From Sulfitobacter sp. S190 (lineage in GTDB: Bacteria > Pseudomonadota > Alphaproteobacteria > Rhodobacterales > Rhodobacteraceae), in contig NZ_CP081120.1 in assembly GCF_025141935.1 (NCBI RefSeq), positions 806,001 to 870,000 of the forward strand: 64,000 nt of DNA, given 5' to 3'. Made by a program: the position numbers and the translations under genes. The notes beneath the pieces were generated by a model. That model saw only the letters and a program-made list of their open reading frames with translations, had not been told where the DNA came from and did no database searches. Of this stretch, positions 18,397 through 27,168 are shown piece by piece (within the stretch, counting starts at the first letter, position 1; every line of letters begins with the position of its first letter).

Positions 18397-19443
18397 ACCG
18401 ACCCACACACCCGAAACAAGGAGCTGCTGGCACCTTTGCGCGCCGCGATGGCGGATTTCGATGCGGATGCGGTACGTACTGCGCTGGCCGCCGTTGCAGG
18501 TCCGGATGCGGTTTTCAGGCTTGCGCATCCGTTCGAGACGGTCGCGGGGGTGGACGCCTATTTCGAGCGCACGTATCTGCCCCTGTTGCGGGCTGTCCCG
18601 GATCTGGAGCGCCGTGACTATATCGTGATGGCCGGTCCGGACGGCGACGGGGCCGATTGGGTCGGGTGCGGGGGGTATTACTGCGGCACATTTGCGCGGC
18701 CGTGGCTGGATATTCCGCCGACGTGTCATCTGGTGCACATGCGGTTTCACGAATTCTACCGCATCGAGGATGGCAAGGTCGTCGAGATGCAGGCGCTGTG
18801 GGATATTCCCGAGGTCATGATGCAGGCGGGTGCCTGGCCGATGGTCCCCAGTCTGGGCCGCGAGTGGCATGTGCCGGGACCTGCCACGCAGGACGGATTT
18901 GTGCCCGGTCCCCATGACCGCGATGCCGGGCAGGCAAGTTGTGACCACATTGTCGAGATGTTGGAGTACCTCAAGAAGCACCCCAGTCAGGGTGGTCCGG
19001 AGGTCATGGAAATGGACCGGTTCTGGCATCCCCGCATGACATGGTACGGCCCTGCGGGGATCGGCACGGGGCGCGGCACGGCGGGGTTTCGCAACTGGCA
19101 CCAGATCCCTTTTCTGAACGGCATGCCGGATCGCGGCCAGTATGTGGACGAGATCACATACCATTTTTTCGGCGACCGGAACTATGCCGCCGTGACCGGA
19201 TGGCCCGATATGTTCCAGTCGATCACACACGACGGATGGCTAGGCATTCCGCCCGTCGGCAAGAAGATCGAGATGCGCAGTCTGGATTTCTGGCGGGTAG
19301 AGGACGGGTTGATCCGCGAGAACTGGGTGCTGGTCGATCTGCTGCATATGTATCACCAGATCGGCGTTGATGTGCTGGGGCGGATGCGGGAGTTCAACAA
19401 GGCGCGGGCCGGGTTCGACCCTGTTACGGGGAGGGCGCAGTGA
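18391..19443 (+). CDS. tandem SnoaL-like (NTF2-fold) fusion protein
   Basis: A 350-residue protein with two SnoaL-like domains. Domain 1 (about 1-165) has 'AHPFETVAGVDAYFERTYLPLL' and 'MRFHEFYRIEDGKVVEMQALWD'. Domain 2 (about 190-335) has 'RGTAGFRNWHQIPFLNGMP' and 'IEMRSLDFWRVEDGLIRENW', the latter closely matching the single-domain protein at 16422. The start ATG 18391 falls in the tail of an interspersed repeat; GGAG (18375-18378) is 12 bases away and AAAGG closer. Its stop overlaps the SDR start (TGATG), so it is coupled to the SDR and LacI genes. Catalytic role unknown. Confidence 0.75.
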   Translation: MKTDPHTRNKELLAPLRAAMADFDADAVRTALAAVAGPDAVFRLAHPFETVAGVDAYFERTYLPLLRAVPDLERRDYIVMAGPDGDGADWVGCGGYYCGTFARPWLDIPPTCHLVHMRFHEFYRIEDGKVVEMQALWDIPEVMMQAGAWPMVPSLGREWHVPGPATQDGFVPGPHDRDAGQASCDHIVEMLEYLKKHPSQGGPEVMEMDRFWHPRMTWYGPAGIGTGRGTAGFRNWHQIPFLNGMPDRGQYVDEITYHFFGDRNYAAVTGWPDMFQSITHDGWLGIPPVGKKIEMRSLDFWRVEDGLIRENWVLVDLLHMYHQIGVDVLGRMREFNKARAGFDPVTGRAQ

Positions 19444-20201
19444 TGGATTTGCCGCGGACACCATCGTTTGATCTGGACGGGCGCCGTGCGCTGGTGACGG
19501 GCGGTACATCGGGCATCGGGCTGGGCTGTGCCGTGGCGCTGGCGCAGGCCGGTGCGCATGTCACGCTGGCCGCCCGGCGGGCCGACGTGCTGGACGCCTG
19601 TGTCTCGGCGATCAAGGCCGAAGGCTGGGCCGCGGATGCGGCGGTTTTCGATCAATCCGATACGGGCGCCATGCCCGATCTGTTCAGCACGCCATACGAT
19701 ATTGTGGTCAACTCGGCAGGGTTGGCGCGCCATTCAGCGGCGGTCGACACGGTGCCGGAAGACTACGATGCGGTGATGGATTTGAATGTGCGCGGTGCGT
19801 ATTTCCTGTCCATGCATGCCGCACGCGCCCTGATGGCGGCGGGCAAGCCCGGGTCGATCATTCATATCTCAAGCCAGATGGGGCACGTGGGCGGCATCGA
19901 TCGCGCGGTGTATTGTGCCTCCAAACATGCCGTCGAAGGCATGGTCAAAGCGATGGCTGTCGAGTGGGGCAAGGCAAACATTCGCATCAACACGGTTTGC
20001 CCGACCTTTATCCGCACCCCCCTGACGCAATCGACGTTCGACAATCCCGAGCGCCTGGCGTGGATCATGGACAAGATCAAGCTGCCCCGTGTGGGCGAGG
20101 TTGCGGACATCATGGGCGCGGTTGCGTTTTTGGCCTCTGATGCGTCGGCGATGGTGACGGGCACCGCGATGATGATCGACGGCGGCTGGACGGCGGACTG
20201 A
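19443..20201 (+). CDS. short-chain dehydrogenase/reductase (SDR)
   Basis: Encodes 252 residues of the classical SDR type. 'LVTGGTSGIGLGCAVALAQAG' is the NAD(P)-binding motif, the catalytic Ser is in 'HISSQMGHVGG', and Tyr and Lys are in 'YCASKHAVEGM'. 'AAR' after strand 2 gives no firm NAD/NADP preference. The C-terminus 'VTGTAMMIDGGWTAD' is typical. GGGAGGG precedes ATG 19443, which overlaps the stop of the SnoaL fusion; its own stop overlaps the LacI start. Probably oxidises a hydroxyl of the imported compound or a 2-keto-3-deoxy acid. Confidence 0.92.
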   Translation: MDLPRTPSFDLDGRRALVTGGTSGIGLGCAVALAQAGAHVTLAARRADVLDACVSAIKAEGWAADAAVFDQSDTGAMPDLFSTPYDIVVNSAGLARHSAAVDTVPEDYDAVMDLNVRGAYFLSMHAARALMAAGKPGSIIHISSQMGHVGGIDRAVYCASKHAVEGMVKAMAVEWGKANIRINTVCPTFIRTPLTQSTFDNPERLAWIMDKIKLPRVGEVADIMGAVAFLASDASAMVTGTAMMIDGGWTAD

Positions 20202-21217
20202 TGGGGAAGGTGACTTCACTCGACGTGGCGGCAAAGGCGGGGGTGAGCCGGTCGGCGGTCAGCCGTGTCTTTACCCCCGGCGCGTCGGTGAGCAAGGACA
20301 CGGCCGCCAAGGTGCGCGAGGCCGCCGACCAGCTGGGCTATCGGCCGAATGTGCTGGCGCGCAGTCTCAACACCGGGCAGAGCCGCATCATCGGGCTTGT
20401 CGTGGCCTATCTCGAGAACCAGTTTTATCCCGAAGCGATCGAGAAACTGTCAAAGGCCCTGCAGGAGCGGGGCTACCATGTGCTGGTGTTCATGGCGTCC
20501 AACGACAGCGATGCGACACAGCAGGTGATTGACGAACTGCTCGATTATCAGGTCGATGGCATCATCGCCGCGTCGGTCGGTTTGTCGAATGATCTGACGG
20601 GACGCTGTGCGGCGGCAGGCATACCGGTGCTGCTCTTCAACCGCCGTCAGGCTGATGCGCGTTTGTCGAGTGTGACGTCGGACAACCGCGCAGGCGGCGC
20701 GGCGCTGGCGGAGTTCTTGCTGGCCGGAGAGCACGCACGCATCGGGCATATCGCCGGTTGGGAAGGGGCCTCGACCCAGGTGGATCGCGAGGCCGGGTTT
20801 CGGGCGGTTCTGGCCCGTGAGGGGCTGGAGTGGGCGGCGCGCGAGGTCGGCAATTTCGATTTCAAGCAGGCCCAACAGGCAGCAAGACGCATGTTCGGCG
20901 TCGATGCCCCGCCTGATGCGGTGTTCGTTGCAAACGATCACATGGCCTTTGCGGTGATGGATGTGTTGCGGTTCGAATTGGGCATCGATGTTCCCCGTGA
21001 CGTGTCGGTCGTGGGCTATGACGACGTGCAGCTTGCGGCCTGGGCATCCTATGACCTGACGACGATACGGCAGCGCGCCAACATGATGGTGGCGCAGGCC
21101 GTAGACACATTGCTGGCGCGTATCGACACCGCCGGATTACCCCCCCAACACGCCGCCATCGAGGCGCCGTTGATTGTTCGCGGCTCTGCCCGCAAGCCAA
21201 AAAGGACCACGACATGA
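20201..21217 (+). CDS. LacI-family transcriptional regulator
   Basis: A 338-residue protein: N-terminal LacI helix-turn-helix ('SLDVAAKAGVSRSAVSRVF', residues about 4-22), hinge helix near 'RPNVLARSLNTGQ', then a periplasmic-binding-like sensor domain ending 'HAAIEAPLIVRGSARKP'. It probably senses the imported compound or an intermediate and represses the surrounding genes. The palindrome at 11573-11588 is the best operator candidate. It is embedded within the operon, with TGATG and ATGA overlaps at both ends, so it would be autoregulated. Confidence 0.93.
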   Translation: MGKVTSLDVAAKAGVSRSAVSRVFTPGASVSKDTAAKVREAADQLGYRPNVLARSLNTGQSRIIGLVVAYLENQFYPEAIEKLSKALQERGYHVLVFMASNDSDATQQVIDELLDYQVDGIIAASVGLSNDLTGRCAAAGIPVLLFNRRQADARLSSVTSDNRAGGAALAEFLLAGEHARIGHIAGWEGASTQVDREAGFRAVLAREGLEWAAREVGNFDFKQAQQAARRMFGVDAPPDAVFVANDHMAFAVMDVLRFELGIDVPRDVSVVGYDDVQLAAWASYDLTTIRQRANMMVAQAVDTLLARIDTAGLPPQHAAIEAPLIVRGSARKPKRTTT

Positions 21218-22182
21218 AAGGGTTTGACCCTAAATTCAAGGACTTCCCGGATTACATTATCGGGATCACCAAGGAGATCTGGGAGGACAGGGGGATCGCG
21301 ACCCTGCACCAGTATTACAGTGACGACATCGTCGTGAGGTCACCCGGATCGGTGGTGATCGGCAACGAGAAGGTCATCGGAGCCACGATGGCCACACTGG
21401 CGGAGTTTCCCGACCGGACGTTGTTGGGCGAAGACGTCATCTGGTCCGGCACACCGGAAGAGGGGATGCTGAGTTCGCACCGCTTGCTGAGCACCGCCAC
21501 CCACACCGGCGATGGCATGTATGGCGCGGCTACGGGCAAGAAGCTGGTGTACCGGATCATGGCCGACTGTCATGCGATCAACAACCAGATCAACGACGAA
21601 TGGCTGATCCGCGATCAGGGCGCTATCGTGCGCCAGATGGGGTGGGATCCGAAAGCCTATGCGGCCGATCTGATCGCGCGCGAGGGCGGGCCGCAGAATT
21701 GCGTCAAGCCGCTTACCCCCGCCATTGATCAGCCCGGCCCCTACAAGGGGCGCGGCAATGACAACGCATGGGGCCAGAAATACGCCGACATCATCACGCG
21801 CGTCATGGGGGCCGATATGGCCGTGATCCCCGCGGAGTATGACCGCGCCGTGCACACCGAATACGTGGGCGGTGCAACGGGGCAGAGCCATGGATCGGTC
21901 GACCGGTTCTGGATGGGTCTGCGGGCGTCCTTCCCCGATGCCACTTTCAAGGTGGAGCATGTGATCGGACGTGATGATCCGTTGATGCCCCCGCGTGCCG
22001 CGGTACGCTGGAGCCTGCATGGCACGCATTCGGGGTGGGGGGTATTCGGCACACCAACGGATGCCGAGGTCTATGTGCTCGGCATCAGTCACGCCGAATT
22101 CGGCCCGTGGGGCCTGCGCCGCGAATACACGCTTTATGACGAGGCGATGATCTGGAAACAGATCCTTTTGAAAACCGGATAG
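21214..22182 (+). CDS. second tandem SnoaL-like (NTF2-fold) protein
   Basis: A 322-residue protein with two SnoaL-like domains. Domain 1 (about 1-145) has 'GIATLHQYYSDDIVVRSPG' and 'HAINNQINDEWLIRDQGAIV'; domain 2 (about 175-320) has 'GQSHGSVDRFWMGLRASFPDATFKV' and ends 'EYTLYDEAMIWKQILLK'. It belongs to the ester-cyclase-like branch of SnoaL proteins. It overlaps the LacI gene by ATGA. With the genes at 16422 and 18391 it makes about five SnoaL-like domains in one operon-like run, an unusual concentration. Function unknown. Confidence 0.72.
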   Translation: MKGFDPKFKDFPDYIIGITKEIWEDRGIATLHQYYSDDIVVRSPGSVVIGNEKVIGATMATLAEFPDRTLLGEDVIWSGTPEEGMLSSHRLLSTATHTGDGMYGAATGKKLVYRIMADCHAINNQINDEWLIRDQGAIVRQMGWDPKAYAADLIAREGGPQNCVKPLTPAIDQPGPYKGRGNDNAWGQKYADIITRVMGADMAVIPAEYDRAVHTEYVGGATGQSHGSVDRFWMGLRASFPDATFKVEHVIGRDDPLMPPRAAVRWSLHGTHSGWGVFGTPTDAEVYVLGISHAEFGPWGLRREYTLYDEAMIWKQILLKTG

Positions 22183-22226
22183 GGGCGGCCGCGCTGCCGA
22201 CCCATTCGCATATCGCGCTGGCGCTA

Positions 22227-22244
22227 CGGTCCCGCGGGGGACCG
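22227..22244 (+). other. short perfect hairpin ahead of the bicupin gene
   Basis: CGGTCCC at 22227-22233 pairs perfectly with GGGACCG at 22238-22244 across GCGG. There is no T run. It lies in the 93-base gap between the second tandem SnoaL gene and the bicupin gene and may separate expression of the two. Confidence 0.5.
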
Positions 22245-22275
22245 ACTGCCGCCGCGCTAACCAGAGGCCAAGACC

Positions 22276-23259
22276 ATGACATTATCCATCCATGACCGCA
22301 TTGTCCGCTACGGCGAATTGCAACCGTGCAAGACCGCCTTTATCGACGCCCACACGCCCGGCAGCGACCAAAAGGAAAATTTCACCATCATCGGTGGCGG
22401 GGTATCGGAATCCGCCGACCAGCATGTCCACATCGGGCTGCCACACGGGTTCAATATCGGGGCCGCGGGTCAGCCGCCCAAATGCCGCAACAGCCTGCAC
22501 AGTCACCGCACCGCGGAAGTGTTTTTCGTGTTGTCAGGGCGCTGGCGGTTTTTCTGGGGGCGGTACGGCACCGCCGGCGAAGTCACGCTGGAAGAGGGCG
22601 ATATCATCAACATCCCGACTGGCATGTTTCGCGGGTTCGAAAACATCGGAACCGACTACGGGATGATCATGGCGGTCTTGGGCGGCGATGATGCGGGCGG
22701 CGGTGTGATCTGGGCGCCGCAGGTGATCGATGACGCCAAGGCGCACGGGCTGGTTCTGGGTGACAACGGCAAGCTCTATGACAGCAAGCAGGGCATTCAT
22801 CCGCCTGCGGGCGTGTCGCCGATGCCGCTTCTGAGCGAGGAGGAGCTGGCCGCCTATCCGGAGCCGTCGACCATGCAGGTCGTTGGCGGCTACGTGCGGC
22901 GGTATTGGGATATGATGGCGCTGTCGGACAAGACGCCCTGCAAGGTGATCGGCGAGCGCGGCATCATCCGCGACAAACCCGGTTTCGAGATTGACTTCAT
23001 CTCGCGCGGGAGTGCCCGGAGCGAGAAACACGCCCATGACGTGCCGTCGGTCCTGATGCCGATGCGGGGCCATTGGCGGGTGGAATGGGACGCGAATGCG
23101 GATCACGCCGCAGGCAGCGCCACGCTCGCGCCCGGCGATACCATGTCGGTGCCCGAAGGGTTGGCCCACTCCGCCGTGCCATCGATGACCGGCGAAGCGT
23201 CCTTGTATCACGTGGTCTCGACGGGCGATCCTGCCGGCCTGACCTGGACCGGCAGCTGA
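22276..23259 (+). CDS. bicupin-domain protein
   Basis: A 327-residue protein with two cupin barrels. Cupin 1 (about residues 60-150) has 'NSLHSHRTAEVFFVLSGRWRFFWG' and 'EEGDIINIPTGMFRGFEN', with His and Glu positions for a metal. Cupin 2 (about 230-325) has 'SEKHAHDVPSVLMPMRGHWRVEW' and 'APGDTMSVPEGLAHSAVP'. The architecture recalls gentisate-dioxygenase-like and other metal-dependent bicupins, but I see no specific signature for ring cleavage. It follows the SnoaL/SDR/LacI genes on the same strand and may be a dioxygenase or isomerase of the same pathway. Confidence 0.75.
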   Translation: MTLSIHDRIVRYGELQPCKTAFIDAHTPGSDQKENFTIIGGGVSESADQHVHIGLPHGFNIGAAGQPPKCRNSLHSHRTAEVFFVLSGRWRFFWGRYGTAGEVTLEEGDIINIPTGMFRGFENIGTDYGMIMAVLGGDDAGGGVIWAPQVIDDAKAHGLVLGDNGKLYDSKQGIHPPAGVSPMPLLSEEELAAYPEPSTMQVVGGYVRRYWDMMALSDKTPCKVIGERGIIRDKPGFEIDFISRGSARSEKHAHDVPSVLMPMRGHWRVEWDANADHAAGSATLAPGDTMSVPEGLAHSAVPSMTGEASLYHVVSTGDPAGLTWTGS

Positions 23260-23268
23260 CGCCCGCGA

Positions 23269-24357
23269 TCAGGCCGGAGGCGTATCGAGAAAAGGGTAAT
23301 CCGTGTAGCCCTCACGCCCGCCGCCATAAAATGTGTCCTGATCGGGGGTGTTCATTTCGGCGTCGCGGCGGATGCGTTCCGGCAGATCGGGATTGGCGAT
23401 GAACGGGCGGCCGAATGTAACCCCATGGGCGTGCCCGCTGTCGATCACTTTGGCCGCCGTGGCGCCGTCATAGTCGCCATTGGCCATGTAAAAGCCGGTG
23501 AAGTGCGGACGCAGGGCCGCCACCAGATCCTTCTCACCCTCACTTCCGGGGAATTTCTCGACGATATGCAGATAGGCCAGCCCCCGCGCATCAAGCGCCT
23601 TGTAGATTTCGCCGAAGTGCTTTTCGGGGTCGCTGTCGGACATGTCGTGGACCTCGCCGATGGGCGACAGGCGTACGCCGACCCGGCCCGCGCCAAAGAC
23701 GTCGATCACCTCGTCAAGGATTTCGGCCAGCAGACGCATCCGGTTTTCAAGGCTTCCCCCATAGGCATCGTCGCGTTTGTTCACGCCGTCCTGAAGAAAC
23801 TGGTCGATGAGATAGCCGTTGGCGGCATGCACCTCGACCCCGTCAAAACCGGCTTCCTGTGCACATTTGGCGGCGTGGGCGAAATCCGCGATCGTTTGCT
23901 TGATCCCCTCCGCATCGAGTGCGGTCGGTTTGGACGTGTCCTCGAAACCGTTTTGGGTAAAGGTCTGCGCATCCGCGGCCACATCGGTCGAAGATACGGG
24001 GGCTGCGTTATCGGGCAGCAGCGATGTGTGGCTGATCCGGCCCACGTGCCACAGCTGGCAGTAGATCCGCCCGCCCGCGGCGTGCACCGCATCGGTGATC
24101 TTGCGCCAACCCGCCACGTGATCCTCGGTATAGATGCCGGGCGTGTCGATGTACCCTTTGCCCATCGCGGAGACCTGTGTGGCTTCGGTCAGGATCATGC
24201 CGGCGCTGGCGCGCTGCGCGTAGTAGGTCACCGCCATGTCGCTGGGCACGCCGTCGCCGCCCGCCCGGTTGCGCGTCAGTGGCGCCATCAGGACCCGGTT
24301 GGGCAGGGTGACATCCCCCATTCGGACGGGGGTGAACAGGCTGGCGTGGTGGGTCAT
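23269..24357 (-). CDS. old yellow enzyme-family NADH:flavin oxidoreductase
   Basis: Encodes 362 residues, an FMN TIM barrel of the NemA/OYE type that reduces activated C=C bonds, nitro groups or nitrate esters. 'NRVLMAPLTRNRA' opens the barrel, 'GRIYCQLWHVGRISH' and 'EVHAANGYLIDQFLQDGVNKR' carry FMN and substrate residues, and 'TFGRPFIANPDLPERI' is the C-terminal signature. ATG 24357 fits the family start; the open frame upstream is noise. It converges on the bicupin gene and is divergent from the MetE-like gene. Physiological substrate unknown. Confidence 0.92.
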   Translation of the reverse strand: MTHHASLFTPVRMGDVTLPNRVLMAPLTRNRAGGDGVPSDMAVTYYAQRASAGMILTEATQVSAMGKGYIDTPGIYTEDHVAGWRKITDAVHAAGGRIYCQLWHVGRISHTSLLPDNAAPVSSTDVAADAQTFTQNGFEDTSKPTALDAEGIKQTIADFAHAAKCAQEAGFDGVEVHAANGYLIDQFLQDGVNKRDDAYGGSLENRMRLLAEILDEVIDVFGAGRVGVRLSPIGEVHDMSDSDPEKHFGEIYKALDARGLAYLHIVEKFPGSEGEKDLVAALRPHFTGFYMANGDYDGATAAKVIDSGHAHGVTFGRPFIANPDLPERIRRDAEMNTPDQDTFYGGGREGYTDYPFLDTPPA

Positions 24358-24403
24358 CGGGGTATCTCCGCTATGGCAATCAAGTCTGGGTGCAACGCGA
24401 AGC

Positions 24404-24426
24404 GGGGCGCGCGGGTTCCGCGCCCC
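24404..24426. other. strong hairpin in the OYE/MetE-like divergent region
   Basis: GGGGCGCG at 24404-24411 pairs perfectly with CGCGCCCC at 24419-24426 across a seven-base loop. It lies within the 152-base region that must contain promoters for both divergent genes. It could be a protein-binding dyad or a leader hairpin. No SAM- or folate-type riboswitch was recognised here. Confidence 0.45.
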
Positions 24427-24509
24427 TTGCCCGGGCTGTCCCCTTGCGCGCCGCGCGGTGATGCCGCATGCATAATCAACAATAGCTTTTCGCGAGAAGG
24501 ACATCTTTC

Positions 24510-25637
24510 ATGGTTTTGACAACGCACGCAGGGTCGCTTCCCCGCACGCAGGAGGTGGTTGATTTCATCTTTGCCCGTGAGCATGGCGAGGCGTATGATC
24601 GGGCCGCCTTTGACGCGGCCATGACGGCGGCGGTTTCGGCGACGGTCAAGCGTCAGGTCGAAACCGGTGTGGGCGTCGTGAGCGACGGCGAGACGTCCAA
24701 GATCAGCTATGCCACCTATGTCAAAGACCGCTACACCGGGTTTTCAGGGGACAGCCCGCGCAACGCGCCCGCGGATCTGAAGCAGTTCCCGACCTTTCTC
24801 AAACGTCTGGCCGAGGGCGGCGGCACGCCTCAATACGCGCGCCCGATGTGCACGGGTGATGTGGTGTCCAAAGGGCAGGGTGAGCTGGGCAAGGACATCG
24901 CCAACCTCAAGGCGGCGATGGCCGAGCATGGTGCGCCCCGCGGGTTCATGAACGCGGCCTCTCCCGGTGTCATTTCGCTGTTCCTGCAGAACGATCATTA
25001 CCCCACACGCGATGCTTACCTTGCCGCGCTGGCGGACGCGATGAAGGAAGAATACGAAACGATTGTCGCCGCCGGGCTGGATCTGCAACTCGATTGCCCC
25101 GATCTGGCGTTGTCGCGGCACATGTTGTTCAACGATCTGTCGGACGAGGCATTTCTGAAGATCGCGGGCGCGCATGTCGAAGCGTTGAACCACGCATTGC
25201 AGAATGTTCCCGAGGACCGCGTGCGCATCCATATCTGTTGGGGCAATTACGAGGGCCCGCACACATGCGACATCGGCATGGACAAGGTCTTCGACACGCT
25301 GATGTCGGCCAAGGCGCGGTATGTGCTGTTCGAGACTTCCAATCCGCGTCACGCCCATGAATGGACCGTGTTCCGCGACAGGCGAGCCGACATTCCCGAC
25401 GGCAAGGTGCTGGTGCCCGGTGTCGTCGATACGACCTCGAACTTCGTTGAACATCCCGAAGTGGTGGCGCAGCGCATCGAACGCTTCACCGACATCGTGG
25501 GGCAAGACCGCGTGATTGCGGGCAGCGATTGCGGTTTCGGCACCTTCGCGGGTTTCGGCGCGGTCGACCCCGAAATCGCCTATGCCAAGCTGACGGCCCT
25601 GTCGGACGGTGCCAAACTGGCCGAGGGACGGGCATGA
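24510..25637 (+). CDS. MetE C-terminal-like (cobalamin-independent methionine synthase II family) protein
   Basis: Encodes 375 residues, a TIM barrel related to the C-terminal half of MetE and to zinc-dependent alkyl transferases. It opens 'TTHAGSLPRTQEVVDF'. The zinc ligands are visible as His241 and Cys243 ('RIHICWGNYEG') and Cys341 ('GSDCGFGTF'). MetE itself is about twice as long, so this is not methionine synthase; members move alkyl groups between a substrate and a thiol, and most are uncharacterised. GAGAAGG precedes the ATG. It is coupled by ATGA to the RraA-like gene, and that to the FAH gene. Confidence 0.82.
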   Translation: MVLTTHAGSLPRTQEVVDFIFAREHGEAYDRAAFDAAMTAAVSATVKRQVETGVGVVSDGETSKISYATYVKDRYTGFSGDSPRNAPADLKQFPTFLKRLAEGGGTPQYARPMCTGDVVSKGQGELGKDIANLKAAMAEHGAPRGFMNAASPGVISLFLQNDHYPTRDAYLAALADAMKEEYETIVAAGLDLQLDCPDLALSRHMLFNDLSDEAFLKIAGAHVEALNHALQNVPEDRVRIHICWGNYEGPHTCDIGMDKVFDTLMSAKARYVLFETSNPRHAHEWTVFRDRRADIPDGKVLVPGVVDTTSNFVEHPEVVAQRIERFTDIVGQDRVIAGSDCGFGTFAGFGAVDPEIAYAKLTALSDGAKLAEGRA

Positions 25638-26329
25638 ACGACAGTCTGCTCGACCTGCTGCGCCGCGTCGATACGCCCACCGTTTGCAACGCCATCGAGG
25701 TGGCACAGGGCAAGCGCGGCTTCAACCGTTTCACACGCGGAACGATGCAGGCCTCTGCGGCGCAAGGGCCCGCGATGGTGGGCTACGCACGCACGGCGCG
25801 TATTCGTGCAGTTGCGCCCCCGCAGGAAGCACCGGAAGATGTGCGCGCCCGCCGCATGGGCTATTACCGGCATATGTCCGAAGGTCCCCGCCCCGGTATC
25901 GCCGTGGTGCAGGACATGGATGTGCCCAATGCCATCGGTGCCTATTGGGGTGAAATCAACACCAACGTGCACAAGGCGTTTGGCCTGTCGGGGGCGCTTA
26001 CCGACGGGGTGATGCGCGATCTGGGCGATCTGCCCGACGGCTTTCCGGTGGTGGCCGGATCTGTCGGCCCCAGCCACGGTTTCGTCCATGTGGTGGACTA
26101 CGGCACACCCGTCGATATCTTTGGCATGGCGGTCGCCGATGGCGATCTGGTGCACGCGGACCGCCACGGCGCGCTGGTCATCCCGACGGACGTGATCGCC
26201 GTGCTCGAGGACGCGATCGGTCAGCTTTTCGCCGCCGAACGCATCGTTCTGGATGCGGTGCGCGACAGGCAGATCAGTTTTGCCGATTTCGAAGAGATCT
26301 GGTCCGCCTTTGAAAGGAGCCGCACATGA
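25634..26329 (+). CDS. RraA/HMG-aldolase-like protein
   Basis: A 231-residue protein of the RraA-like fold. 'AFGLSGALTDGVMRDLGDLP' has the family's Asp-Gly…Arg-Asp motif, which binds the divalent metal and oxaloacetate-like substrates in 4-hydroxy-4-methyl-2-oxoglutarate aldolases, followed by 'VDYGTPVDIFGMAVADGDLVHAD'. The aldolase/decarboxylase reading is favoured over RNase E inhibition because it is coupled (ATGA at both ends) to catabolic genes. Start ATG 25634 overlaps the MetE-like stop; upstream in-frame sequence lies within that gene. Confidence 0.85.
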   Translation: MNDSLLDLLRRVDTPTVCNAIEVAQGKRGFNRFTRGTMQASAAQGPAMVGYARTARIRAVAPPQEAPEDVRARRMGYYRHMSEGPRPGIAVVQDMDVPNAIGAYWGEINTNVHKAFGLSGALTDGVMRDLGDLPDGFPVVAGSVGPSHGFVHVVDYGTPVDIFGMAVADGDLVHADRHGALVIPTDVIAVLEDAIGQLFAAERIVLDAVRDRQISFADFEEIWSAFERSRT

Positions 26330-27165
26330 AACTGGCCCGTATCGGCAATGCAGGGAGCGAACGGCCCGCAGTCGTCGCCCCCGATGGATCGTTCCGAGAT
26401 CTCAGCGATCACGTCGATGACATCACCGGCGCCACACTGGATTCCGAAACGCTTGGCAGGCTTGCCGCGCTTGATCCGATGGCATTGCCCGAAATCACCG
26501 GCAGGATTGGCGCTTGCGTCGGCGGCATCGGTAAATTCCTGTGCATCGGGCTGAACTACTCCGACCACGCCGCCGAGGCGGGCATGGCCATCCCCGAGCA
26601 CCCGATCCTGTTTCTGAAGGCCAATTCCGCGATTTGCGGACCGAACGACGATCTGATCCAGCCCCGCGGGTCGCAGGCACTCGATTGGGAGGTCGAGTTG
26701 GGCGTCGTGATTGGAAAGACGGCGAAATATGTGGATCGGACCACGGCACTGGAGCACGTGGCGGGCTACTGCGTGATCAATGACGTGAGCGAGCGGGACT
26801 TCCAGACGAAACTGACCGGGCAGTGGACCAAGGGCAAAAGCTGCGACACCTTCGGCCCCGTAGGCCCCTGGCTGGTGAGCGCGGATGCGGTGGGTGATCC
26901 GCAGGCGCTCGACCTGCGCTGCGATGTCAATGGCACCACACGGCAGACCGGATCGACCGCCACGATGATTTTCGGCGTGGCCGACATCATCGCGCACCTG
27001 AGCCAGCTGATGACATTGCACCCCGGTGACGTGATTTCCACTGGCACGCCACCCGGCGTCGGCATGGGTATGAAGCCACCGCTGTATCTGGCCCCCGGCG
27101 ATATAGTCGAATGCAGCATCGACGGACTGGGCACCCAGAAACAGGGGGTTGTCGCGGACGTCTAG
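26326..27165 (+). CDS. fumarylacetoacetate hydrolase (FAH)-family protein
   Basis: Encodes 279 residues. 'CIGLNYSDHAAEAGMAIPEHPILF', 'DWEVELGVVIGKTAKYV' and 'CVINDVSERDFQ' provide the metal-binding Glu, Glu and Asp of the FAH fold, and 'VISTGTPPGVGMGMKPP' is the C-terminal signature. Family members cleave C-C bonds in beta-diketo acids; a subgroup with this length hydrolyses 2,4-diketo-3-deoxy sugar acids in non-phosphorylative sugar pathways. With an SDR and an enolase-superfamily gene nearby, that role is the leading inference. Coupled by ATGA to the RraA-like gene. Confidence 0.9.
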   Translation: MKLARIGNAGSERPAVVAPDGSFRDLSDHVDDITGATLDSETLGRLAALDPMALPEITGRIGACVGGIGKFLCIGLNYSDHAAEAGMAIPEHPILFLKANSAICGPNDDLIQPRGSQALDWEVELGVVIGKTAKYVDRTTALEHVAGYCVINDVSERDFQTKLTGQWTKGKSCDTFGPVGPWLVSADAVGDPQALDLRCDVNGTTRQTGSTATMIFGVADIIAHLSQLMTLHPGDVISTGTPPGVGMGMKPPLYLAPGDIVECSIDGLGTQKQGVVADV

Positions 27166-27168
27166 GCG

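Noticed and set aside
24358..24509. SAM-II or other methionine-linked riboswitch ahead of the MetE-like gene
   Set aside because: The region has a strong hairpin but none of the conserved aptamer sequences I know; the protein is also not methionine synthase.
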